From assembly GCA_020635855.1 (NCBI GenBank), contig JACJYZ010000002.1:1936802-2000801 (forward strand): DNA of 64,000 nucleotides, written 5' to 3'. Of this stretch, positions 42,964 through 50,989 are shown in pieces. This stretch comes from Flavobacteriales bacterium. GTDB lineage: Bacteria > Bacteroidota > Bacteroidia > JACJYZ01. The translations under genes and the position numbers were made by a program. Position 1 is the stretch's first letter. Each line of letters begins with the position of its first letter. The notes beneath the pieces were generated by a model, which saw nothing but the letters and a program-made list of their open reading frames with translations, did no database searches and was not told the origin of the DNA.

Positions 42964-44820
42964 TTAATATTCCAAATATTCTTTAAACACAGACTGCATG
43001 TAGGCCTTGCCTTCCCGGGTGACCCGAACACTGTCGGACGGCTCCATGTTGGCTTCAAAACATTGCCTTGTTACATGCTGAAAGCTGAAGTTCCCATCCG
43101 GCCGGATCCATCCGAAGCCCTCGGTAAAGGCATTGAATGCAAACTCCTGGGTGGATGGGTTCAATGCGTTTTTGCTCCAGTGATAGGCTGAATGATCAAT
43201 GTTCATTTGAGCCAGCAGCGTGGCAGCCAGGTCTACCTGGGAAACGATCCTGTCCACCTTCATTCCGCGGTAAGGCTTCTTAATCACCTCGCCGTAGAAC
43301 ATCATGGGAATTTTATGGTAGCCGATGCTGTAGAAAGGCCGCATGCGTTGCGAGCGATGACTGTGATCGGCAACAAGAATAAACAAGGTATTGGGATACC
43401 ACTTCTCTTTACGAACGGCTTCAAAATAGGCCCGGATCTGGTTATCGGTATAGCGGGCCGAGTTCAGGTACATGCGTTCTTCACCTCCCCATTGTATAGG
43501 CAATGGGTTCATGGGCATATCAAACGGCGCATGTGTACTAAGCGTGAACATAACAGAGAGCAGGGGTTCTTCTACGTAGTTTAACTCATTTAGTTGCCTT
43601 TTGAACAAATATTCATCATGAACCCCCAGTCGCCCCTGGGGAATATCACCGTCAAAGTCTGCCCCTTCAATGATCTTATCGAAGTCGCCGTTGTAGATAA
43701 ACCCCTTGATGTTCCCATAAATCAGTTGCCCGCCGAACAGGAATGAGGTATGATAGCCCTCCTTTTTTAGTGTTTTGCTGATCATGGGCAACTTGGGGAA
43801 CTTATCCGGCTGTCCCACAATGGTGGTGATCGATTGCCCGGGGAAGCCGCTGAAAATAGCGGCCATGCCTTCATGAGACCGGGTGCCGGTGGCGTAGGTA
43901 TTGGTGAATAAGACGCCCTGTGCGGCCAGTTCTCCGAAAGCAGAAGTTATTCCGGTATCTCCGCCAGTTTCGGGAATCAGGTCTGCCGACCAGCTTTCGA
44001 GGATGATCATGACAATGTTCGGGCGCGTTGTGGTGAGGATATGGGGAAAGGTATCCTGCGGCACCTCATACAAACCGTGAACAATCTGTTGTGCCTCGGA
44101 ATCGGGCATGTAAATGAACGGATTGTGGTCGAGGTTCTTGTAATTCTCCGTGATGCTGTGAATGAGGTTCCACGATGAGTTCACGGCAGCCTGGTTCAAT
44201 ACGTTGTGATGGGAAAAATAGGATGCGCTCTGGTTGATGGGAATGGGCTTCCATCCACCCCGCATTCCCAGGAACAGTGGCACCGGTAACAGCAGCAGGA
44301 ATACAAGTCCGCCCAAAACCGACCTTCCGGAGGTTTTGCTCTTACCCACTACGGTTTTCCTGTACAACCATCGTGCGAACACCATCTGAAGCAGCACCAG
44401 TAAAAGAACCATCACGGTCATACCCCACCCCGCCGTATTCATCACCTCTCCGGGGTGTTCGAGGTATTCAATGGCTTTGTAGTTGATCTTCGTGCCCCAT
44501 TCATCGTACAATCCGAGTTCGGACGCCGTAATCACCGAAACAAGAAACACAAGGAACAGGTGATAAATGCGCACCATGTAACGCAAAGGATTCCATCCGG
44601 AGACGGTTTGAGCCGACACCAGCAACCAGGGCAGGATCAGCATATAGCATACAACCGACAGGTCAAGCCGCTTGTCGTGCCAGAATACCCCCAGTATCTC
44701 ACCCCATTCCAGGTTGCTGATCTCGGCATGGTTGTACACCAGGAAGATCAGCCTTCCGAACATGAAGAAAAGAAACCAGAAGATCGCCTGGCGCAATATG
44801 TACACCCAGGGGAACTTCAT
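42964..44820 (-). CDS. LTA synthase family protein (phosphoglycerol transferase/sulfatase-like)
   Basis: 618 residues from ATG 44820 (MKFPWVYILRQAIFW); a GTG at 44829 overlaps a promoter box. Five N-terminal membrane helices (to about residue 200) lead to an extracytoplasmic alkaline-phosphatase-superfamily domain. The nucleophile is the Thr of TGTRSHEG (near 310), with metal sites in PNIVMIILESWSAD, LSTHAPFD and LVADHSHRS. In Gram-positives the family makes lipoteichoic acid. In Gram-negatives it modifies surface glycans with phosphoglycerol or phosphoethanolamine. Which applies here is unknown. Confidence 0.9.
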   Translation of the reverse strand: MKFPWVYILRQAIFWFLFFMFGRLIFLVYNHAEISNLEWGEILGVFWHDKRLDLSVVCYMLILPWLLVSAQTVSGWNPLRYMVRIYHLFLVFLVSVITASELGLYDEWGTKINYKAIEYLEHPGEVMNTAGWGMTVMVLLLVLLQMVFARWLYRKTVVGKSKTSGRSVLGGLVFLLLLPVPLFLGMRGGWKPIPINQSASYFSHHNVLNQAAVNSSWNLIHSITENYKNLDHNPFIYMPDSEAQQIVHGLYEVPQDTFPHILTTTRPNIVMIILESWSADLIPETGGDTGITSAFGELAAQGVLFTNTYATGTRSHEGMAAIFSGFPGQSITTIVGQPDKFPKLPMISKTLKKEGYHTSFLFGGQLIYGNIKGFIYNGDFDKIIEGADFDGDIPQGRLGVHDEYLFKRQLNELNYVEEPLLSVMFTLSTHAPFDMPMNPLPIQWGGEERMYLNSARYTDNQIRAYFEAVRKEKWYPNTLFILVADHSHRSQRMRPFYSIGYHKIPMMFYGEVIKKPYRGMKVDRIVSQVDLAATLLAQMNIDHSAYHWSKNALNPSTQEFAFNAFTEGFGWIRPDGNFSFQHVTRQCFEANMEPSDSVRVTREGKAYMQSVFKEYLEY

Positions 44821-44828
44821 CAATACCA

Positions 44829-44836
44829 CAAAAGTA
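44829..44836 (-). promoter_or_regulatory. Candidate -7 promoter box close to the LTA-synthase-like start
   Basis: TACTTTTG on the minus strand fits TAnnTTTG and ends nine bases before the ATG at 44820, implying an almost leaderless message. Confidence 0.4.
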
Positions 44837-44893
44837 ATGGAATTACCACACGGAGATACCGTGTGTCAAAACAAGATCTGCACGTGATTTCAA

Positions 44894-45703
44894 CTATTTG
44901 AGTCTGGTCCGCAGCGACTTCACATCCACCACCGGGTCGGTCTTAACCGCTTCCTTATAACCCACCTCTATCGCCTTGCTTTTCCAGGCCATTTCCCGAC
45001 CTTCCTTGAAAGGCTCTATGTACCTGATCGGGAACCCGGCTTTGAGAAAAGTCAGTGCCACCAACTCCACTTTTTGTCTGCTTACCTCACTGCCATAGAA
45101 AATGGCGTTGGTTTCATACGAGGCTGTTTCTTCCGGAACCTCCTTTTCATTCACGATATATCCGAGTGATGTCAATTCCTTGGACACGCGATCACGCTCT
45201 CCTGACCTCTTGTAATACCGAACAATCACGCTGTCCCTGACCACCTTCGTAAACTTCGGGTCCCGGCCTTTTAAAGAGATGGTGTTGGGTGTGGTCACCT
45301 TGGGAACCGTTGGATCCGAGGTATGGTCTGTGCTTGTTGTGGTTGGTTCCGCTTCTGCGATGGTACTGTCCTGCAATGATTCTGCAAGTTTGGTCTGTTC
45401 AATGGCAGCTGTAACGCTTCGCTTGATGTCTTCCGGACTGGCGGTTTGCACTTCTTTTTCATCCCACCCTTCATCAAGCAGTTTTTGCTGGGCCAGCTGG
45501 GTGTATTCGGTCTGAGCACTGTCTGCCACGGCCTCCACGTGCGTTAGTTTGGCCTTGTAATTCTGGTAGCCGGCGTATACTCCGAAAAGCAGGACTACCG
45601 TCAAAGCGATGGGCACGATCAGGGCACCGACCATCCTGCGACGGGATTTCTTTTCCTTCTTTTCGTAGGATTCGACCATTCGTGTGAACTCTTCGTGTTC
45701 CAT
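44894..45703 (-). CDS. Single-pass membrane protein, unknown (SPOR/LytR_C-like C-terminus)
   Basis: About 269 residues from ATG 45703 (MEHEEFTRMVESYEKKEKKS); the longer frame to 45820 overlaps the neighbour. The N-terminal 22 residues are charged, followed by a membrane helix (MVGALIVPIALTVVLLFGVYAG, about 25-46) and a long Thr/Ala/Glu-rich linker. The C-terminal 100 residues read SVIVRYYKRSGERDRVSKEL, then FYGSEVSRQKVELVALTFLK and end in a lysine-rich helix; they recall SPOR or LytR_C folds. The gene lies downstream of, and probably with, the 129-residue membrane protein, on the strand opposite to the TIR operon. Confidence 0.7.
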   Translation of the reverse strand: MEHEEFTRMVESYEKKEKKSRRRMVGALIVPIALTVVLLFGVYAGYQNYKAKLTHVEAVADSAQTEYTQLAQQKLLDEGWDEKEVQTASPEDIKRSVTAAIEQTKLAESLQDSTIAEAEPTTTSTDHTSDPTVPKVTTPNTISLKGRDPKFTKVVRDSVIVRYYKRSGERDRVSKELTSLGYIVNEKEVPEETASYETNAIFYGSEVSRQKVELVALTFLKAGFPIRYIEPFKEGREMAWKSKAIEVGYKEAVKTDPVVDVKSLRTRLK

Positions 45704-45740
45704 CAGATATTGTTTCTGTTGTTTAACGACATGAATATGA

Positions 45741-46130
45741 TCAACCCAACGCGATCTTCTTGGTTTTCTCCCACACCACCCCCAGGATCTGATCCAGCTG
45801 TTCCTGGATCTGCTCATCACCGGGTGTTCTGGAAATCCGATCCTGCAACATGGTCAGTTGAGACTTGAACAGGCGGAAGATCCGGATGCTGTCCATCTTG
45901 TCCCTCACCTCTTTGATTGGAAACGCGCTGAAACTGGAAAGCAGTCCGGAAATGACCGACATGATCTCCTTCAGGTACGGGCCTTCGTCGAAGATCCCCA
46001 CGAGCTGCACAACGGTGAGCATGGCTCCGCCGGCAACAAAAAGGATGATCGCGTAGTAGATGCGCGTGGAAATACCTTTTTCCTGGATCTTTACGATCGC
46101 ATCAATATTGGTAATTGCATTTTCAACCAT
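45741..46130 (-). CDS. Two-helix membrane protein, unknown, divergent from the TIR operon
   Basis: 129 residues: two membrane segments (RIYYAIILFVAGGAMLTVVQLVGIF, and a second hydrophobic stretch LKEIMSVISGLLSSFSAFPI), then a charged helical C-terminus rich in Arg, Gln and Glu (FRLFKSQLTMLQDRISR). The overall form (short N-terminus, two helices, coiled cytoplasmic tail) resembles half of a SLATT-type protein, but no clear homology is visible. It shares its upstream region with the TIR gene (46131-46415) and is followed 37 bases later by the single-pass protein gene. Confidence 0.7.
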   Translation of the reverse strand: MVENAITNIDAIVKIQEKGISTRIYYAIILFVAGGAMLTVVQLVGIFDEGPYLKEIMSVISGLLSSFSAFPIKEVRDKMDSIRIFRLFKSQLTMLQDRISRTPGDEQIQEQLDQILGVVWEKTKKIALG

Positions 46131-46310
46131 ACCCGTATGATGAGACGAAATTAGAAGATTGGATGGAATTTCAAAAACCTGGGCTCGCCGGACAAAGACA
46201 ATCCTCTTGTTAACTGGTCAACAGACGAATTCCCGTATGATAAAAGAGGCATTGACACTCTTCCGATCCCTTCCAAAACAATGAAACCCGAACCTATCTT
46301 CCCATTCAGG

Positions 46311-46340
46311 TTGATGGTTCGTCTGCTTTTTCTATTTTTA
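46311..46340 (+). promoter_or_regulatory. Candidate promoter of the TIR-STAND operon
   Basis: TTG at 46311-46313, a 19-base spacer, then TATTTTTA at 46333-46340, one mismatch from TAnnTTTG. This is the only site in the window found with both -33 and -7 elements at normal spacing. Transcription would start near 46347, about 70 bases before the TIR start codon. Confidence 0.5.
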
Positions 46341-46415
46341 CCCCATGATGTTCTCCTGCGTCCCCGTCCGGGAGAAAATGAGGTGAAGCATTCTTGATTT
46401 CATGCATACCTAAAT

Positions 46416-47915
46416 ATGGGATTCGACAAAGACATCCTGATCAGTTACGCGCACATTGATGACGCGCCGCTGGTGGAGGGTGAAAAAGGTTGGGTAACCG
46501 AATTCCACCGTTCCCTGGAAATACGGTTGGCTCAACTCCTGGGCAAAAAGCCCCGTATCTGGCGTGATCCGAAGCTGAATGGCAATGATCATTTTGCGGA
46601 TGAGATCATGGAGCAGCTGGAGCAAATCGCCCTGCTGGTATCCATCCTGTCGCCCCGTTATGTGAAGTCCGACTGGTGTGTACGTGAGGTCAATACTTTT
46701 TATGAGGCGAGCCAACGCAACCTCGGAGATCGGATCAACAACAAGTCGCGCCTTTTCAAGGTAATCAAAACACCGGTTAACCGGCAGGAACACCCCGCTC
46801 CCCTCAGGGACCAGCTGGGCTATGAATTCTATCGTGTAGATCCCGACACGGGCCGTGCCAGGGAGTTCAGCAAGATTTTCGGCATCGACAATGAACAAGC
46901 GTTCTGGCAACGACTTGATGACCTCGCACACGACATCAGCGAAGCACTTGGTATTCTTCAGCAGACACAGAGTCGTGTGGAAGCCCCGGATAAAAACACA
47001 GAAGTCATTTACCTGGCCGAAACCAGCCACGACCTGAAGGAACACCGGGAATCCATCCTGCGTGAACTAAAAGCGCACGGCCATCGTGTTTTGCCCGACC
47101 GCAACCTGCCCCTGGTGGGTTCTGAGTACGAACAGGCCGTACGCGAACAGATGACGCAATGCAGCCTCTCCATCCACCTGGTCGGGGAAAGTTATGGCCT
47201 TGTACCCGATGGCAGCAACAAATCCCTGCCTGAACTTCAGCATGACATCTCGGTGGATCTCTGCCACAGGCATAAATTGCAACGTATCGTGTGGATTACA
47301 CCCGGTACTGAAGGCAATGATGAAAGGCAACTGACATTTCTTCGCAACCTGCGGAACGAGTCACGTGACCTTTACGCAGCAGACCTCCTGGAGACATCCA
47401 TCGAAGAGGTGAAGCTGGCGATTCACGACAAGCTGACAAGGATCAGCAAACCCCAACCAACCGATCAACAGCAGGCACCTGCGACGTCTACCACCGGACA
47501 CAGCATTTTTGTCATCTGTGATCAACGCGACGCCGGTAGTGAGGGACTCAAAAAACTGGAAGACTACCTGTTTGCCAAAGGCATGGATGTGGTGTTGCCG
47601 GTATTTGAAGGTGAAGAAAGTGAGATACGGCTCGATTACCAGGAAAACCTCGTGGCATGTTCTGCCGCCATCATCTTTCTTGGCGAGGCCAACGAATTGT
47701 GGCTGCGGTCTAAAATGCGTGATTTCCTGAAGGTGGCCGGATATGGCAGGCAGGAACCGCTTCATCACAAAGCGATTTATGTGGCCGGGCCGTCTACGGA
47801 CATGAAAACCCGCATCCGCTCACATGATCCCGTGGTGATAGATGCCATGAATCAATTTCCACAGGATGCACTCGATCAATTCCTCAAAACCATCAGTTCA
47901 CCCGTTCAGGCATGA
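46416..47915 (+). CDS. Multi-domain TIR protein (one TIR plus two TIR-like modules)
   Basis: 499 residues, no signal or membrane segment. Residues 1-150 form a bacterial TIR domain: KDILISYAHIDD, a central PRIWRDPKLNG and SPRYVKSDWCVREVNTF, in which Glu 91 lines up with the catalytic Glu of NAD-cleaving TIR proteins. A second alpha/beta module, about 195-340, starts EVIYLAETSHDLKEHRESIL and resembles DUF4062-type TIR relatives. A third, about 370-495, starts HSIFVICDQRDAGSEGLKKL and contains CSAAIIFLGEANELWLRSK, TIR-like again but without a clear Glu. The last codon overlaps the STAND gene by ATGA. NAD cleavage and signalling are expected from the family; not shown here. Confidence 0.88.
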   Translation: MGFDKDILISYAHIDDAPLVEGEKGWVTEFHRSLEIRLAQLLGKKPRIWRDPKLNGNDHFADEIMEQLEQIALLVSILSPRYVKSDWCVREVNTFYEASQRNLGDRINNKSRLFKVIKTPVNRQEHPAPLRDQLGYEFYRVDPDTGRAREFSKIFGIDNEQAFWQRLDDLAHDISEALGILQQTQSRVEAPDKNTEVIYLAETSHDLKEHRESILRELKAHGHRVLPDRNLPLVGSEYEQAVREQMTQCSLSIHLVGESYGLVPDGSNKSLPELQHDISVDLCHRHKLQRIVWITPGTEGNDERQLTFLRNLRNESRDLYAADLLETSIEEVKLAIHDKLTRISKPQPTDQQQAPATSTTGHSIFVICDQRDAGSEGLKKLEDYLFAKGMDVVLPVFEGEESEIRLDYQENLVACSAAIIFLGEANELWLRSKMRDFLKVAGYGRQEPLHHKAIYVAGPSTDMKTRIRSHDPVVIDAMNQFPQDALDQFLKTISSPVQA

Positions 47916-50900
47916 CACCCCAACCGCAATCCAACCTTGATGTATTCGGTAACCTTCCGGTACTGCCAAAAGGTGGAAACCCGTTTCCCGGTTTGCGCTC
48001 TTTTGAGGAAGATGAAGACTACCTTTTCTTCGGAAGGGAAAAACAGATTGATGAGCTGCTGAGAAAACTCCGCATGACCCGCTTCATTGCCGTGGTGGGT
48101 GTTTCAGGGAGCGGTAAATCCTCCCTGGTTAAGTGCGGCCTTATTCCCTCCCTGTACAGCGGCTATATGGCACTGGCAGGATCCAACTGGAAAAAGTGTG
48201 TGTTCCGCCCCGGCGATGACCCCATCGGCAACCTGGCCAAGGTACTCGCCGAACCGGGGGTGATTTATGATGATGATGAACTTCGCCCGACGTATGAGTC
48301 CATCATTGAAACCACACTCAGAAGAAGCAACCGGGGGTTATCGGAGGTGGTCCGGCAATCCGAACTCAACCCCAAAGAAAACCTCCTCATTGTTGTTGAC
48401 CAGTTCGAAGAACTCTTCCGGTTCAGCCGCTTTGAAAAAAGAACATCGGCCGACAAACGCGACTCGCTCTCTTTTGTTGAGCTGCTCCTGAATGCCAGCC
48501 AGCAAGCCAGTCCATCCATTTATATCGTACTCACCATGCGGTCGGATTTCCTGGGCGAGTGTACCAGCTTCACCGGACTCACGGAAGCCGTAAACCAGGG
48601 ACAATACCTCGTACCCCGCATGACACGCGAAGAACGCAAGCATGCCATCACCGGTCCCATTGCGGTGGGCGGCGCAGACATCACGCCCCGCCTGCTCACC
48701 CAGTTGCTGAATGACGTAGGCGACAACCCCGACCAATTGCCCATCCTGCAGCATGCCCTCATGCGCACCTGGGACTACTGGCAGCAACATCATCCCGATC
48801 AACCGATTGACATACCGGATTACCAGGCCATCGGCACCATGCGGCAAGCCCTGTCACAACATGCCGAAGAAGCATACAACGACCTGAAAACCGACCGGGA
48901 ACGCGACATCTGTGAGCATCTCTTCAAGGCGCTTACCGACAAGGGAGATGAAAGACAAGGCACCCGCCGTCCTACCAAGATGAAGGAGCTTAGCTCCATC
49001 ACACAATCGGAAGCGGACGAGGTGGCCACGGTGATCAACGTATTCCGGGACGGCAACCGTTCCTTCCTGATGCCGCCCTCCGGCGTGTCCCTTGAACCGG
49101 AATCCATCATTGACATTTCCCACGAGAGCCTGATGCGGATATGGGGACGCCTGATCCGTTGGGTGGACGAGGAAAACCAGTCGGCCGATATCTACAACAG
49201 GCTCGCGGAAGCAGCATCCCTTTACCAGGATCGTAAGTCGGGTTTGTGGCGAAACCCTGAACTGCAGTTCGCCCTCCAATGGTATGACGAACACAAGCCC
49301 AACAGCGCATGGGCAAAAAGATACGACCCCAGTTTCGAACGCGCAGTGGGCTTCCTCATGGAAAGCAAAAGACAGGAAGAGTTCGAGGTTCAGCAGAAGG
49401 AAAAGCAGGAAAGGCAAAAGATCCGGCGCATGCGAACATTTACGGCTTTCCTTGGAACAGCCGCCCTTGTTTCCATCATGCTGTTCATCTACGCCGCCCT
49501 GAAACAGGCACAGGCCGAGGAAAACGCTCAGGTAGCACGCGCCAATGCACTGGAGGCGGAAAAGCAAACCAAGATCGCCAAGCGCCAGAAAAAAGTAGCC
49601 GACTACGAGAAGCAGCAGGCGGTGCTGCACAGTCAGGAAGCAGAAACCCAGCGACAACGCGCCTCAGAACAGGAAACCCTGGCAAAGTCCAATGCCGCGC
49701 TGGCCGATCAACGCGCCAAGGATGCGTTCGTAGCCCAGAAGATAGCAGAGCAGCAGGAAGATGTGGCCAAGATCAAAACACGCGATGCCATGATCAGCCG
49801 GGCCGCTGCAAAAAAATCGGAATCCAAAGCCGACAGCCTGCGTGTACTGGCCCTGAGCCGCACACTTGCTTTCGAATCGCAGCGGCAGTATGCCGCCGGG
49901 AATACAGAACAGGCATCCCTGCTCGCACGGCAGGCCTATCTCTTCAACCGGCAAAAGGATGGTCCCGAACTCGATCCGGACATCTTCAATGCTTTGAGCA
50001 AGGCGGCCGACGACCGTGAAGAATTCTCCGGACATAGCAGCGGGGTACGCGCCGTGGCTGCCATTCCCGGCGCCGACCTGTTTGCATCCGCCGGCGATGA
50101 CATGACCTTGCGCATTTGGGACAGCACAAAGCCCAAAGAAAAAGCACAAGTGATCCAGACGGCCGGCGCCGGCAATTTCCGTTCACTTGCCTCGAGCGCC
50201 ACCGGAAAATACCTGGCGGCAGGAGACCTCACAGGCGCCGTAACCATCATCGAACGTTCTTCAGGCAACCATGCTTCCACCTACCCCAACGTATGTTCCA
50301 GTAGTGTCAACGCGGTTGTATTCAGACATGGAGAGACGGATCTGGTTGCAGGAGGCGCCGACGGACGCATCGTTCAGGTATCCCCACAAAACGGTGGCAT
50401 GAAGGAAGTGGCAACCACCGGAAGCCGCATCAATGCGATGGCCATCGACGGATCGGATGTCCTCGCCGTGGCATGCGAAGACCGGACCATCCGCCTGTTC
50501 GGCAAAAACTTCCAACCGATCGCTTCGGTCACCTGTCCTTCCAAAGTAAAATCGGTCGCATTTGATCAACGGGGCCGTCAACTGGCTGCAGGCTTGTATT
50601 CCGGCATGATCGTAGTGGTGAACATGAATCAACCCAATAGAATCGCCGACCAGTGGGTCGGACACCTGTCGTCCGTGAACGGCGTGGCATTCACAGACGA
50701 TGGAAAACGCCTCGCATCCGCCGGCTCCGACCAAACCATCCGGTTGTGGGACATGAGCTCCAAAGAGTCTATCACGCTGAAAGGCCATGACAGCTGGATA
50801 TGGGGCCTTCAGTTCACCGGCAAGGGTACCGCACTCATCTCATGCAGCGAAGACAAAACCCTCCGGAAATGGATCGTGGATCCCGACCTGCTTGCCGATC

Positions 50901-50989
50901 GCATTTGTAAGCGGGTTACGCGAAACCTGACACCCGATGAATGGAACAAATACATTTCCAATGTACCGTATCAGTCGACATGCAAGTAG
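47912..50989 (+). CDS. Membrane-anchored nSTAND NTPase with WD40 propeller
   Basis: 1025 residues. The nSTAND1-type P-loop domain occupies about 20-480, with the typical NPFPGLRSFEEDEDYLFFGR opening, Walker A GVSGSGKSS (63-71), Walker B NLLIVVDQFEELFR (157-170), and later SVDISHESLMRIW-type helices (DISHESLMRIWGRLI). One membrane helix follows (about 510-530), then a coiled coil of Gln/Ala/Glu repeats (530-640). The C-terminal 320 residues hold seven WD40 blades, the last two being GSDQTIRLWD and SEDKTLRKW. STAND proteins sense a ligand through the C-terminal region and oligomerise. Here the anchor places sensor and NTPase on opposite sides or against the membrane. Coupled to the TIR gene by overlap. 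Confidence 0.9.
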   Translation: MTPQPQSNLDVFGNLPVLPKGGNPFPGLRSFEEDEDYLFFGREKQIDELLRKLRMTRFIAVVGVSGSGKSSLVKCGLIPSLYSGYMALAGSNWKKCVFRPGDDPIGNLAKVLAEPGVIYDDDELRPTYESIIETTLRRSNRGLSEVVRQSELNPKENLLIVVDQFEELFRFSRFEKRTSADKRDSLSFVELLLNASQQASPSIYIVLTMRSDFLGECTSFTGLTEAVNQGQYLVPRMTREERKHAITGPIAVGGADITPRLLTQLLNDVGDNPDQLPILQHALMRTWDYWQQHHPDQPIDIPDYQAIGTMRQALSQHAEEAYNDLKTDRERDICEHLFKALTDKGDERQGTRRPTKMKELSSITQSEADEVATVINVFRDGNRSFLMPPSGVSLEPESIIDISHESLMRIWGRLIRWVDEENQSADIYNRLAEAASLYQDRKSGLWRNPELQFALQWYDEHKPNSAWAKRYDPSFERAVGFLMESKRQEEFEVQQKEKQERQKIRRMRTFTAFLGTAALVSIMLFIYAALKQAQAEENAQVARANALEAEKQTKIAKRQKKVADYEKQQAVLHSQEAETQRQRASEQETLAKSNAALADQRAKDAFVAQKIAEQQEDVAKIKTRDAMISRAAAKKSESKADSLRVLALSRTLAFESQRQYAAGNTEQASLLARQAYLFNRQKDGPELDPDIFNALSKAADDREEFSGHSSGVRAVAAIPGADLFASAGDDMTLRIWDSTKPKEKAQVIQTAGAGNFRSLASSATGKYLAAGDLTGAVTIIERSSGNHASTYPNVCSSSVNAVVFRHGETDLVAGGADGRIVQVSPQNGGMKEVATTGSRINAMAIDGSDVLAVACEDRTIRLFGKNFQPIASVTCPSKVKSVAFDQRGRQLAAGLYSGMIVVVNMNQPNRIADQWVGHLSSVNGVAFTDDGKRLASAGSDQTIRLWDMSSKESITLKGHDSWIWGLQFTGKGTALISCSEDKTLRKWIVDPDLLADRICKRVTRNLTPDEWNKYISNVPYQSTCK

